Source of the DNA: Verrucomicrobiaceae bacterium
GTDB taxonomy: Bacteria; Verrucomicrobiota; Verrucomicrobiia; Verrucomicrobiales; Verrucomicrobiaceae
Direction: 5' to 3'
DNA: 64,000 nucleotides
NCBI GenBank assembly: GCA_947458455.1
Contig: CANGYJ010000011.1
Coordinates: forward strand, 62,001-126,000
Shown: positions 1 to 7,731 of the stretch, in pieces
Layout: every line of letters begins with the position of its first letter
Position numbering within the stretch: position 1 is the stretch's first letter
Position numbers and translations under genes: made by a program
The notes under the pieces: model-generated
Seen by the model: only the letters and a program-made list of their open reading frames with translations
Told to the model about the DNA's origin: nothing
The model's database searches: none

Positions 1-251
1 AGCAGGCTTGCGGGCAGATTTTCAAACTCCGCCGTCACCACATCCACCTGGCTCAAAAAGCGTTTCAGCGCCTCTGCATCGTCATACGAGGCATTGATCT
101 CCTCATCCGCATACTGACCTGCGGGGCAGCCTTTGGGCTCGTCGGTGAAAATGATCACGCGGTAGCCAGCGCGGCGTGCATCAAGCGCAAACATGCGCCC
201 GAGCTGGCCGCCGCCGAGCATGCCAAGGGTGGAAGGAGGGTGAAATGCCAT
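1..251 (-). CDS. purK: 5-(carboxyamino)imidazole ribonucleotide synthase PurK, N-terminal part (cut by window edge)
   Basis: The reverse strand reads 83 residues from an ATG at 251 with no stop before the window edge. The N-terminus carries the ATP-grasp PurK nucleotide-fold signature GMLGGGQLGRM, followed by a Rossmann-like strand and the segment DVVTAEFENLP, typical of PurK proteins. PurK makes N5-carboxyaminoimidazole ribonucleotide from AIR, bicarbonate and ATP in cytosolic purine synthesis. Only about a fifth of the expected roughly 370 residues are present, so the catalytic ATP-grasp domain is outside the window. It is divergent from the oppB gene, leaving a 111-base shared upstream region. 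Confidence 0.9.
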   Translation of the reverse strand, partial: MAFHPPSTLGMLGGGQLGRMFALDARRAGYRVIIFTDEPKGCPAGQYADEEINASYDDAEALKRFLSQVDVVTAEFENLPASL

Positions 252-362
252 GGGAGCCTTCCGCGCTACCCGGACGCCGGGGCTTTTCAAATTGAAAACC
301 GGCTTGTTTCGGTCTTCCTGCTCTCTTTCACTCTTCAGCCGTCTTTTGGTTGTCCTCCTCTC

Positions 363-1280
363 ATGCTCCCCTTTCTCCTCCGCCGCGCTGTCAGTAGCAT
401 CATCGTGATGTTCTGCGTGGTGAGCCTCGCCTTCGTGCTCATCCGCTCGATCAAAGGTGGGCCGTTTGAGCGGGAAAAGACGCCCGCGCACATCGTCGCG
501 GCTATGGAGGCGAAGTATCAGCTCAATGGCTCGCTTTGGCAGCAATACCTCGCCTACCTCGGACGTCTCGCTCACCTCGATCTCGGCCCCTCGGCCAAAT
601 ACCGCGATTGGCAGGTCTCCGAAATCCTCGCGCAAAAGCTGCCCAACTCGATCTCCATCGGCAGCATCGCCTTTGTCCTCGCCAGCACGCTCGGCGTGCT
701 CATCGGCAGCTTCGCCGCCATGCACAAGGATCAAACTGCCGACCGCGTCGCCATGCTCGGTGCTTTGATGGCCATCTCCCTGCCCAGTTTCATCACTGGC
801 CCGGCCTTGATCGCCCTTTTTGCGCTCTGGCTCGGCTGGTTGCCGGTGGGCGGCTGGGGCACCGCGCAGCAGATGGTCCTCCCCGCTCTCTGCCTCTCCG
901 GCCCTTACATTGCTTACATCGCTCGATTGATGCGGAATTCACTGCTCGACGTGCTCAAAAGCGATTTCCTCCGCACCGCTAGGGCCAAAGGCTTGAGCGA
1001 AACCGCCGCCGTGGCGCGTCACGCGGCCAAAATTGCCATCCTGCCCGTCATCACCTACCTCGGCCCGCTCGCGGCGCATCTGCTCACCGGATCGATGATC
1101 ATCGAAAGCGTCTTCAACATCTCTGGCGCGGGCAGCGTCTTCGTGAATTCGATTCAAAACCGCGATGTGTTCCTGCTCGGTGGCGCGGTGATCGTGCTCT
1201 GCGCCATGCTCGTGCTCTTCAACCTCATCGTGGACCTGCTTTATACGGTTCTCGATAAACGCATCAAACTGCATGGCTAG
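363..1280 (+). CDS. oppB: Peptide ABC transporter inner-membrane permease, OppB/DppB family
   Basis: This 305-residue protein closely follows enterobacterial OppB in length and order. It has an N-terminal helix after MLPFLLRR, a periplasmic segment containing the GPS-KYRDW region, then five more membrane helices. The cytoplasmic EAA coupling loop is visible as FLRTARAKGLSETAAVARHAAK, which contacts the ATPase subunits. An in-frame ATG lies at 240, but the ATG at 363 gives the family-length protein and directly begins the first helix. It is preceded by a pyrimidine-rich leader instead of a Shine-Dalgarno. It overlaps the next gene by 8 bases, indicating translational coupling. No substrate-binding or ATPase gene is in view, so peptide as substrate is inferred from family only. 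Confidence 0.9.
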   Translation: MLPFLLRRAVSSIIVMFCVVSLAFVLIRSIKGGPFEREKTPAHIVAAMEAKYQLNGSLWQQYLAYLGRLAHLDLGPSAKYRDWQVSEILAQKLPNSISIGSIAFVLASTLGVLIGSFAAMHKDQTADRVAMLGALMAISLPSFITGPALIALFALWLGWLPVGGWGTAQQMVLPALCLSGPYIAYIARLMRNSLLDVLKSDFLRTARAKGLSETAAVARHAAKIAILPVITYLGPLAAHLLTGSMIIESVFNISGAGSVFVNSIQNRDVFLLGGAVIVLCAMLVLFNLIVDLLYTVLDKRIKLHG

Positions 1281-2235
1281 CACCCCAGCCCAAATCTCCC
1301 GCCCCGATGGCTGGGCTTTGCTGCGGCGAAATCGTGCGGCGATGCTCTCGCTCTACACGCTTGGCTTTCTTGCTCTCGCCGCTCTCGTGGGGCCGATGCT
1401 CATGCCGGAGGCACTCAAATCGACGAGTGATGCGCAGTTCCTCCCACCGCAAAGCGCCGGGCATGTGCTCGGCACCGATTTGAACGGCCAAGACCTCTTT
1501 TACCGCCTGCTCAGTGGAGCCCGTGTCTCTCTTGGCATCGGCGTGGCCGGGGCCTTCCTCAGCCTCGTCATCGGCACGCTCTACGGCATGGTCAGTGGCT
1601 ATGCTGGAGGGAAAGTGGACGCCTTCATGATGCGAGCTACCGAGGTACTTCAATCCGTCCCGCGCATCCTTTTCATCATGATCCTCATCGCCGCGCTGGA
1701 TGATCGTGTGAAGGATGCGCTCGATGCCGCTCGGCTGTGGGCGCAGGATGCGAAATGGCCCGCCATGGAAGGTTTTTTCCGCGATGCCATCCCTTACAGC
1801 CGCATCCTCGTCATGATTCTTTCGCTGGGCATCGTGGAGTGGCTCACCATGGCCCGCATCGTGCGTGGCCAGGTGCTCGTGCTTCGGGAAATGACCTTCG
1901 TCACCGCCTCCCGTGCCATGGGCCAGAGCCCTTGGGGCGTGCTCAAAAAGCATCTGCTGCCGAATTTGAGCACCATCATCCTCACCTACCTCACACTGAC
2001 CATTCCCGCCGTCATCCTCGATGAATCCTTCCTCAGCTTCCTCGGCCTCGGCATCGAAGATCCCGCCGCGAGCTGGGGTAGCCTCTTGAAGGACGGTGCT
2101 CAGGTCATCAACCCTCTCGACAGCAAATGGTGGCTCCTCCTTTTCCCTGCGATTTGCATGTCCGTGAGCCTTCTCGCTCTCAATTTCCTCGGCGATGGCC
2201 TCCGCGATGCCTTTGATCCAAAGAGCGGGGATTGA
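1273..2235 (+). CDS. oppC: Peptide ABC transporter inner-membrane permease, OppC/DppC family
   Basis: This 320-residue protein is the expected partner of OppB. It begins with a short cytoplasmic tail and one membrane helix (LYTLGFLALAALVGPML). A periplasmic loop follows with the family motif HVLGTDLNGQDLFYRLLSGARVSL, then five helices. The EAA loop appears as TASRAMGQSPWGVLKKHLLPN, and the C-terminus has the conserved segment PAASWGSLLKDG. It starts inside the end of oppB (8-base overlap). There is an unusual insertion of about 30 residues around DDRVKDALDAARLWAQDAKW in the membrane domain. The ATPase subunits (OppD/F) and the binding protein are absent here, because downstream DNA contains only decayed genes on the other strand. 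Confidence 0.9.
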   Translation: MASTPAQISRPDGWALLRRNRAAMLSLYTLGFLALAALVGPMLMPEALKSTSDAQFLPPQSAGHVLGTDLNGQDLFYRLLSGARVSLGIGVAGAFLSLVIGTLYGMVSGYAGGKVDAFMMRATEVLQSVPRILFIMILIAALDDRVKDALDAARLWAQDAKWPAMEGFFRDAIPYSRILVMILSLGIVEWLTMARIVRGQVLVLREMTFVTASRAMGQSPWGVLKKHLLPNLSTIILTYLTLTIPAVILDESFLSFLGLGIEDPAASWGSLLKDGAQVINPLDSKWWLLLFPAICMSVSLLALNFLGDGLRDAFDPKSGD

Positions 2236-2237
2236 CA

Positions 2238-2421
2238 GGCGGGCAAATCGAGGGCACGATTCGGTAAGGGGGAGTAGCACAAAACTCATATCCTTCGCCG
2301 AGTCCGCCCACGCGAGAGTGACGGTGGAGCCGCTGTGGCCGAAGGTGTGTATGGAGCAGCCTTTGCCGAGTTCCGCAGCACCACTCTTGCGGCACCGCGC
2401 ACCTAGAACGAAACCAATCCC
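2238..2421 (-). pseudogene. Remnant of a beta-lactamase/serine hydrolase C-terminus
   Basis: The reverse strand encodes about 61 residues that match the C-terminal end of class C beta-lactamase-like serine hydrolases. These include a GIGFVLG strand, the FGHSGSTVTLAWAD motif (family pattern FGHxGxxGTxxWxDP) and a final SFVLLPLTES strand. A TGA stop lies directly upstream in the same frame, and no start codon or catalytic SxxK/YxN region is present. It is therefore a broken C-terminal piece, apparently a deletion relic. It lies tail-to-tail with oppC and next to a decayed TIR gene. Confidence 0.7.
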
Positions 2422-2469
2422 GCTTCAGACACGACTGCTATCGCTTAATTTATCGCAATCCTGGCCAAC

Positions 2470-2722
2470 GCTCGGGTTCACCTCAACAATGAGTTGAACG
2501 CTTACCTCCAGCGCGGCGCGGATGCCGTTGGTGAGTTCGGCGTTGGCGGGGAGTTCGTCTTCGCTGCGGAAGATGGGGTAGAGGGCAGGGGAAAGAATGA
2601 AGGATGAATTATGAAGTATGAACTCCAGCCCCGCGATGCATTCACTCGGTCCAGCGGCGGCCTTCCTGGGCGTTGCCCGCGTGACGGTAGCTGATGAAGG
2701 CGCTGTAGCGGCGGGAGTGCAT
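2470..2722 (-). pseudogene. Decayed TIR-domain protein gene (N-terminal fragments)
   Basis: From the ATG at 2722 the reverse strand reads MHSRRYSAFISYRHAGNAQE and then GRRWTE before a TGA. YxAFISYRHxDN is the first strand of prokaryotic TIR domains, which typically continue WLHRALE. Here the Trp codon has become TGA and a base appears to have been inserted, since HR-LE is recoverable by shifting frame. After an inserted GAATGA-type repeat, homology resumes in another frame at about 2586 with ALYPIFRSEDELPANAELTN and GIRAALE, typical for TIR box 2, then fades near 2470. So at least one nonsense change, one frameshift and one insertion inactivate it. Intact relatives act in NAD+ cleavage or signalling; nothing functional is expected here. 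Confidence 0.75.
2591..2623. repeat. GAATGA-type interspersed repeat inserted in the TIR remnant
   Basis: A 33-base run of GAATGA/GATGAATT/ATGAAGTATGAA units interrupts the decayed TIR coding sequence between its two homologous blocks. It resembles the runs at 18361-18397 and 61107-61219. These look like members of one family of short interspersed non-coding repeats built on (G)AATGA/TCATT(C). Confidence 0.55.
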
Positions 2723-2787
2723 GGCGGATGGTAGCTGGGGTGGGGCGGACGCAAGGGGACTGTGAAAGGCGGCGCTAAAAGTGAAAT

Positions 2788-2850
2788 GAACCGCTGATAA
2801 GACGCTAATCCTGAGTTATCAGCGTCTCGTTAGCGTCCCATCAGCGGTTC
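2788..2850. repeat. 63-base imperfect palindrome (GAACCGCTGAT element)
   Basis: The arms GAACCGCTGATaaGACGCTAA and TTAGCGTCccATCAGCGGTTC are reverse complements apart from two central positions, with a 21-base loop that repeats GAGTTATCAGCGTCTCG-like units. It can fold into a long hairpin. It lies in non-coding DNA 21 bases upstream of the 42-residue Cys-rich ORF, so it could be an interspersed repeat or act on that transcript. No T-tract follows, which argues against a simple terminator. Confidence 0.8.
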
Positions 2851-2871
2851 AAACACTCACCTTCACCCTCC

Positions 2872-3000
2872 ATGAATGAAAATTGGCAATCTCTAGCCGC
2901 GCTGGCGGTGGTTTTGATCACGGTGGCGCTCTTCACGGTGCGGGCGGCACGGAAACGGAAGAAGCCGGGCTGTGCAGGCGGTTGTGGCTGCGGGAAGTGA
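2872..3000 (+). CDS. Tiny single-helix membrane protein with Cys-rich tail (FeoB-associated-like)
   Basis: This 42-residue ORF starts with ATG after a pyrimidine-rich leader. It has one hydrophobic helix (SLAALAVVLITVALFTV), a basic stop-transfer stretch RAARKRKKP, and the tail CAGGCGCGK with three cysteines. Length, helix-then-CxGxCxC-like layout and basic linker resemble the FeoB-associated Cys-rich membrane protein family, whose role in iron handling is not established. No feo genes are next to it, so the functional link is speculative. The coding case rests on the clean start, the membrane topology and the family resemblance. Confidence 0.6.
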   Translation: MNENWQSLAALAVVLITVALFTVRAARKRKKPGCAGGCGCGK

Positions 3001-3004
3001 TGGT

Positions 3005-3604
3005 TCAGCGTTCGGCGATGGTCTTGAGGGACTCTTCGAGGTGCTGGAGGCCGTCGTCGTAAGGTTTGCCGGTGATGGCTTCGATGCGAGTGCGGTTCTC
3101 CTCGTCGCTGAGGGCCGGGGTGTAGGTGCCATCACCACGTGAGCGGCCGTGGTAAGTGACGTGCCAGTCGAGTCGCTTCCATCCGCCATCGACGCGTTTG
3201 AAGGTGTCGTGGAGCTTGGGCATGCGGAAGCCAAAACCATCGTGAATGGGGCCGATGGCGGCTTCGATGAGGGCGGGGTCGGATTCGGCCTTCTGCGTGA
3301 TTTCGACCTCGCATTGCGAGCGGTCTCCTTTGAGTAAAAAACGCGTTTCATCCTCCTCGGTGAGGCCATCTCGGTGGAAGGCATTGATGGACCAGTCGTA
3401 GGCGGGAAGGGTCTGCGCGATGTTCCACATGGTGAGCTTCTCATCCTCCGGCAGCGGCACCACATCGAGCACGATGGGCTGTGCCATGGCGGGACGTTTC
3501 AGCGTGAGTAGGCGCTCGTCTTGCGCTGAGAGAGCGGATTTCTTCACGGGTAACTGGCAACTGCTCAGGGCGAGAAGGCAGGGAAGAAGGGCGAGGCGTA
3601 TCAT
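3005..3604 (-). CDS. Putative lipoprotein of unknown function
   Basis: The chosen start (ATG at 3604) gives a 199-residue protein beginning MIRLALLPCLLALSSCQLP, a lipoprotein signal peptide with lipobox LSSC and acylated Cys near residue 16. A longer in-frame start at 3679 would bury the signal. The mature part is mixed alpha/beta with a conserved-looking block around LTMWNIAQTLPAYDWSINAF and a C-terminal helix. I do not recognise a domain. It ends 4 bases from the convergent Cys-rich ORF. Probably a periplasm-facing membrane lipoprotein. Confidence 0.7.
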   Translation of the reverse strand: MIRLALLPCLLALSSCQLPVKKSALSAQDERLLTLKRPAMAQPIVLDVVPLPEDEKLTMWNIAQTLPAYDWSINAFHRDGLTEEDETRFLLKGDRSQCEVEITQKAESDPALIEAAIGPIHDGFGFRMPKLHDTFKRVDGGWKRLDWHVTYHGRSRGDGTYTPALSDEENRTRIEAITGKPYDDGLQHLEESLKTIAER

Positions 3605-3739
3605 GTTGAATGGGATGCCGATAATGCAGAATCTTCCGGGCCAAGTCGTCGCCAAAAAATATGCCACGAGGGTATTCAAAGGCTGGCCATGAAGGTTTGA
3701 TGGTTGAACAGAAGGGCAGGCGGCGTATCACGGGGGCGC

Positions 3740-4516
3740 ATGTTTTCCCTTCAAAGTAAGAACGTCATCATCACCGGAGCTGGCTCCGGCATCGGTCAGG
3801 CCATCGCCGTGCTTTTCGCGAAGCAAGGTGCCCACGTCGAGGTGCTCGATCTCGATGAAAAGACCGCCCAGGTCACGGTGGATATGATCACCGCCGCCGG
3901 TGGCAGTGCCAAAGCCTCCGCTTGCGATGTGAGCGGCGTGGTCGGTGTGAAAACGCTCTTCGACGACATCGCCGCACGTCATGGCGGAAAGATCGACATC
4001 CTAGTGAACAACGCCGGTATCGCCCACATCGGCACCGCACTCACCACCGCTGAGGCGGACCTAGACCGCCTTTATCAGGTGAACATCAAAGGCGTGTATG
4101 CCTGTGCCAATGCTGCCCTCGCCCATATGACCGCCCGCCAGAGCGGCGTGATCCTCAATATGTGCTCCATCGCGGCTCAAATGGGCCTGCCGGACCGCTT
4201 TGCCTATTCGATGACAAAAGGGGCGGTGCTCATGATGACCTACTCCATCGCGAAGGACTTCCTGAAGCAGGGCATCCGCTGCAATTGCATCGCTCCGGCT
4301 CGTGTTCACACGCCGTTTGTGGATGGTTATCTGGCCAAAACTTACCCTGGCCGTGAAGCGGAGATGTTTCAAAAGCTCAGCGAGGCTCAGCCCATCGGCC
4401 GCATGGCGAATCCAGAGGAGATCGCCGCGCTGGCTCTCTACCTTTGCAGCGACGAGGCGGGCTTTGTCACGGGCAGTTCCTATCCCATCGATGGCGGCGC
4501 GGTGAATCTACGCTGA
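3740..4516 (+). CDS. Short-chain dehydrogenase/reductase (SDR family)
   Basis: This 258-residue classical SDR has the NAD(P)-binding TGxxxGxG motif TGAGSGIG at residues 12-19, the structural NNAG motif, catalytic Ser143 and the Y156-x3-K160 pair (YSMTK). The acidic residues after the second strand (LDLDE) suggest NAD rather than NADP preference. C-terminal features include the SDR segment YLCSDEAGFVTGSSYPIDGG. The ATG at 3740 starts right at the first strand; an upstream in-frame ATG adds 12 poorly supported residues. Substrate cannot be told; many such proteins oxidise sugar or alcohol hydroxyls. The stop nearly abuts the NfeD-like gene. Confidence 0.9.
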   Translation: MFSLQSKNVIITGAGSGIGQAIAVLFAKQGAHVEVLDLDEKTAQVTVDMITAAGGSAKASACDVSGVVGVKTLFDDIAARHGGKIDILVNNAGIAHIGTALTTAEADLDRLYQVNIKGVYACANAALAHMTARQSGVILNMCSIAAQMGLPDRFAYSMTKGAVLMMTYSIAKDFLKQGIRCNCIAPARVHTPFVDGYLAKTYPGREAEMFQKLSEAQPIGRMANPEEIAALALYLCSDEAGFVTGSSYPIDGGAVNLR

Positions 4517-4563
4517 TGCGGGATGCCTTGACGGCGGCCTGCTCCTGCCGGAGCATCCGCTTC

Positions 4564-5040
4564 ATGCTCACCAGCATCCTCACCCTCGCGCTGTTCGGCA
4601 TCCTGCTGCTCATGCTGGAGACGTTTCTGCCCGGCATGATCGCCGGGACGATCGGCACGCTCAGCCTGCTCGCGGCGCTTTGGCTCACCATGACCGCAGA
4701 GGATCTGAATCACTGGAGTGGCAGCCAGAGAGCGGCGCTCGCCATCGGCATCCTTGTGGGAACCTGCGTTATTGTGCTGGCGTGGCTCAAATGGTTCGCG
4801 GTGAAGTTCTTCCGCCGAGGTTTCATGCTCGAAGCGGCCATTCAGGGAAGCGCGGAGGCTCCGCTGGCTGCCTCGCCGGGCACGCAAGGCATCGCCATTA
4901 CCGAATTGCGCCCGCTCGGCCATGCCGAGATCGGTGGGAAGCGCTTTGAAGTGCGCTGCCAGACCGGTCATGCGCCTGCCGGAGCCAAGGTCGAGGTCAT
5001 CGCGGCCGAGTTTGGCTCGCTGCTCGTCCGTGCGATTTGA
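4564..5040 (+). CDS. NfeD-like membrane protein, partner of FloA
   Basis: A 158-residue protein with three or so hydrophobic segments (LALFGILLLMLETFLPGMIAG, then helices around residues 45-80), followed by a C-terminal NfeD OB-fold domain with pattern G-x-A-x-T-x-LRPLGHAEIGGKRFEV and ending ELLVRAI-like. This is the short NfeD1b form that pairs with SPFH/flotillin proteins, and floA follows 69 bases downstream. A start at 4516 in the same frame overlaps the SDR stop and adds 16 Cys-rich residues. I prefer 4564 because it begins the first helix and has GGAG about 10 bases upstream. Confidence 0.8.
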   Translation: MLTSILTLALFGILLLMLETFLPGMIAGTIGTLSLLAALWLTMTAEDLNHWSGSQRAALAIGILVGTCVIVLAWLKWFAVKFFRRGFMLEAAIQGSAEAPLAASPGTQGIAITELRPLGHAEIGGKRFEVRCQTGHAPAGAKVEVIAAEFGSLLVRAI

Positions 5041-5109
5041 GTCCAAATTTTCACTCTACTCGTTCTCAACACGCCTCCATCACTCCGCACCCCATCACTC
5101 CCACCCACC

Positions 5110-6120
5110 ATGACCACCATTGAAATCTTCGGCGTCGGCATCGCCATCATCCTCGCTCTCGTTCTCTTCCTCCTCGTCGCGAAATTTTTCAATCTCTGGC
5201 TCCGCGCTCGCATTGCGAATGCGCCGGTGAGTTTCACCACGCTGCTCGCCATGTGGCTGCGAGGCGTGCCGAACGCCCTCATCGTCGATACCCGCATCAC
5301 CGCCGCCAAAGCCGGTATCCCCATCAATACCGACCAGCTCGAAGCGCACTTCCTCGCCGGTGGTGAGGTGACGCACGTCGTGCTCGCCCTCATCGCGGCC
5401 GATAAAGCGGGCATCCCGCTCGACTACAACCGCGCCTGCGCCATCGACCTCGCTTGCAAAGGCACCGGCAAGACCGTCCTCGAAGCCGTGCGCACCAGCA
5501 TCAATCCGAAAGTCATCGACTGTCCGCACCCGGACATGGGCCGTGGTGGCAAGATCGACGCCGTCGCCAAAGATGGCATCTCCCTTCGTGTGCGTGCCCG
5601 TGTGACCGTCCGCACGAATCTCGACCGCTTCGTCGGTGGTGCCACGGAAGAAACTGTCGTCGCCCGTGTGGGTGAAGGCATCGTCACCTGCATCGGCTCC
5701 TCGGATTCCTACAAAGCCGTGCTCGAAAACCCGGACAGCATCTCCAAGCTCGTTCTTCACAAAGGCGTGGATGCAGGCACCGCCTTTGAAATCCTCTCCA
5801 TCGACATCGCCGACATCGACGTGGGTGAAAATGTGGGTGCCAAGCTGCAAACCGAGCAGGCCGAAGCGGACAAAAAAATCGCTCAAGCCATGGCCGAAAT
5901 GCGCCGAGCCGCTGCCGTGGCTCTAGAGCAAGAAATGTCCGCCCGCACGCAGGAGATGCGTGCAAAGGTCGTCGAGGCCGAGGCGCTGGTGCCGCTCGCC
6001 ATTGCCGAAGCCTTCCGCAATGGCCAGCTCGGCGTGATGGACTACACCAAGTATAAAAACGTCCTCGCTGATACCGATATGCGCACCAAGATCGCTGGTG
6101 ATTCGCCCGCCGCGAAGTAA
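5110..6120 (+). CDS. floA: Flotillin-like protein FloA (membrane microdomain scaffold)
   Basis: This 336-residue protein matches FloA/YqfA throughout. It has a short periplasmic N-terminus, one membrane-inserted hydrophobic segment ([20 protein letters not shown]-like), then the SPFH domain with the characteristic blocks [25 protein letters not shown] and AAKAGIPI. An Ala/Glu-rich coiled coil follows at about residues 235-290, with an end ([20 protein letters not shown]) like family members. FloA oligomerises in the inner membrane and organises lipid domains. Start ATG follows a CACCCACC leader. The NfeD gene upstream is its usual neighbour, supporting the assignment. Confidence 0.95.
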   Translation: MTTIEIFGVGIAIILALVLFLLVAKFFNLWLRARIANAPVSFTTLLAMWLRGVPNALIVDTRITAAKAGIPINTDQLEAHFLAGGEVTHVVLALIAADKAGIPLDYNRACAIDLACKGTGKTVLEAVRTSINPKVIDCPHPDMGRGGKIDAVAKDGISLRVRARVTVRTNLDRFVGGATEETVVARVGEGIVTCIGSSDSYKAVLENPDSISKLVLHKGVDAGTAFEILSIDIADIDVGENVGAKLQTEQAEADKKIAQAMAEMRRAAAVALEQEMSARTQEMRAKVVEAEALVPLAIAEAFRNGQLGVMDYTKYKNVLADTDMRTKIAGDSPAAK

Positions 6121-6144
6121 GCGAAGCCTCCGCCTTTACGCCTC

Positions 6145-6711
6145 ATGACGCCAAACGTTCTGCATGCCGAAGTGGACACCGTTCAGGTGGCCATCGTCGT
6201 GCTCGCGGTGATCTTCAGCTTCCTCAAATGGCTGTGGGAGCAGTGGACAGGGAACAAATCTCAAACGCCCGATTACGGCGAGGAGGTCGATCCCAACGAA
6301 GAGCGCCTCCGTGAGCTCCAAGAGCAGGCTCGCCGTCGTGCCGCCGCACCATCGCAGCCACCGCCCATCCCATCCACGCCACCGCCGGTGCCCGCCGCCC
6401 CTTGGGAGGAGATTCGCCAAGCGTGGAAGGATGTTCGTGAGGCGACCCAGGCTCAAAAGCAAAAGCCGACGCCGCCTGTTTCTGCGGCGCAAAAGCGCCA
6501 ATTGGAGAGCCGCAAGCCGGTGGTGCCTTCCCCACCTCCCGTGCTAGCACCAGCACCTGTGGTGGCCGCTCCGACATCTCCCGCCTTCCTCCAAAAAGGC
6601 ATCGAATCTCCGATGATGGCCTCGCTGCGTTCCTTGCGTCATGATCCCGCCGCCATGCGCCGTGCCATCGTGCTCGGTGAAGTGCTTGGGCCGCCCAAGG
6701 CGCTCAGTTAA
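6145..6711 (+). CDS. Small membrane-anchored proline-rich protein downstream of floA
   Basis: A 188-residue protein with an N-terminal hydrophobic segment (VQVAIVVLAVIFSFLKWLWEQW), an acidic patch, then a Pro/Ala/Gln-rich disordered region from about residue 60 to 140 containing several PPP runs. A short C-terminal block SLRHDPAAMRRAIVLGEVLGPPKAL is likely the only folded or binding element. It lies 24 bases after floA and is presumably cotranscribed. Its tail overlaps the convergent psd gene by 8 bases. No family recognised beyond its position; a role with the flotillin complex is inference. Confidence 0.75.
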   Translation: MTPNVLHAEVDTVQVAIVVLAVIFSFLKWLWEQWTGNKSQTPDYGEEVDPNEERLRELQEQARRRAAAPSQPPPIPSTPPPVPAAPWEEIRQAWKDVREATQAQKQKPTPPVSAAQKRQLESRKPVVPSPPPVLAPAPVVAAPTSPAFLQKGIESPMMASLRSLRHDPAAMRRAIVLGEVLGPPKALS

Positions 6712-7606
6712 TCATCGTCGCGGCCACATCGCCCATTTTCGCATAGACTTCCCGGCCAGCGGCACTGTGCTCCACGAGATCATCGGTAAAACGCACGCGG
6801 TTCGGCTCAAAGATCGTGATGCAGCAGGAGCCGCCGAAGCGGAAATAGCCTTTCTCACCGCCCTTCGCCGCGCTTTGACCGGGCGTGAAGCTTTGCACGA
6901 TGGAGCCCACGCAGGTGGCGCCGATCTCAAGCAGAAGCACATCACCCAGCGTCTCTGTGCGCAGCACGGTGATCTCCCGCTGATTCTCCCACAGGATGGA
7001 TGGCCGCCGACGCAGCGCGATGGGGCTCACCGAGTAAAACGGCCCTGTGACCACCTTTGAGGCCGCAGGCGTGCCGCCGAAGGGAAAATGGAAGCGATGG
7101 TAGTCCACCGGGCACAACCGGGAGATGAGCATGCTGCCATGCGCGAAGCGTTCGGCTAGGCTGGCATCGCGTAGCAGCGCGGCGAGATCGAAACGCACGC
7201 CTTTGACGAAGAAGGACTCACAGGCCGCGATGTCCGGCAGCACGAGATGCCGACCATCCGCAGGCAGCGCGATCTCATTTGCCCCGGCTGCAATGGGACG
7301 GGCGCAAGGCTTCAGCTTGCGGTAGAAGAACTCGTTGAAGGTGCGGTAGCTCTCCGGGGCATCGGCCAGTTCGCTCACGTCGATGTCATACTGCTCGATG
7401 AAGGGCTGGACCTTCTTACGGCTTGCTGCCGCATCCATCCGGTTGCCATACCACGAGGAAAACAGGCGGCGCTTCACCAGCGCATGCAGGGGCAGGGAAC
7501 CGAGTGGATGCTCATACACGAAGCGCAGGAAGCCCTCACCATAGACTTGCTCGGTTTCGAGGTGGCTGGTGAGGCGATTGTAAAATTCGATGGGCTGGGC
7601 GGGCAT
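6704..7606 (-). CDS. psd: Phosphatidylserine decarboxylase proenzyme
   Basis: This 300-residue protein belongs to the PSD-B (type II, about 300 residue) group. Visible motifs are FNEFFYRKLKPCARPI, the catalytic Asp in LPADGR, the metal/catalytic His pair in CPVDYHRFHFPFGG, and the self-cleavage site FGGS near residue 260, where the Ser becomes the pyruvoyl group. The site reads GGSCC, a variation after the essential Ser. It converts phosphatidylserine to phosphatidylethanolamine at the inner membrane. The gene converges on the floA cassette with an 8-base tail overlap. Confidence 0.95.
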   Translation of the reverse strand: MPAQPIEFYNRLTSHLETEQVYGEGFLRFVYEHPLGSLPLHALVKRRLFSSWYGNRMDAAASRKKVQPFIEQYDIDVSELADAPESYRTFNEFFYRKLKPCARPIAAGANEIALPADGRHLVLPDIAACESFFVKGVRFDLAALLRDASLAERFAHGSMLISRLCPVDYHRFHFPFGGTPAASKVVTGPFYSVSPIALRRRPSILWENQREITVLRTETLGDVLLLEIGATCVGSIVQSFTPGQSAAKGGEKGYFRFGGSCCITIFEPNRVRFTDDLVEHSAAGREVYAKMGDVAATMIN

Positions 7607-7666
7607 GCAGTGGTGCTGAACTATCGCCGATTCTCAAAAACAGCAAAGGCTTGGGTTTCATCGTTT

Positions 7667-7707
7667 GAGGTCTTCGAGACCTCCCATTGGAGCGTCTTGG
7701 ACGCTCC
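7667..7707. repeat. Two tandem perfect hairpins upstream of psd
   Basis: GAGGTCT-TCG-AGACCTC (7667-7683) and GGAGCGTC-TTG-GACGCTCC (7689-7707) are perfect inverted repeats with 3-base loops, separated by five bases. They lie between the 3' end of tRNA-Glu and the psd start on the same strand. No T-run follows, so they may be an interspersed repeat unit, or may process or terminate the tRNA transcript. Confidence 0.75.
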
Positions 7708-7731
7708 GCCGCATTGCACACTTCGTTGAAG

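Noticed and set aside
2236-2871. Functional TIR defence gene
   Set aside because: A nonsense codon, a frameshift and an inserted repeat break the reading frame; no complete domain remains.
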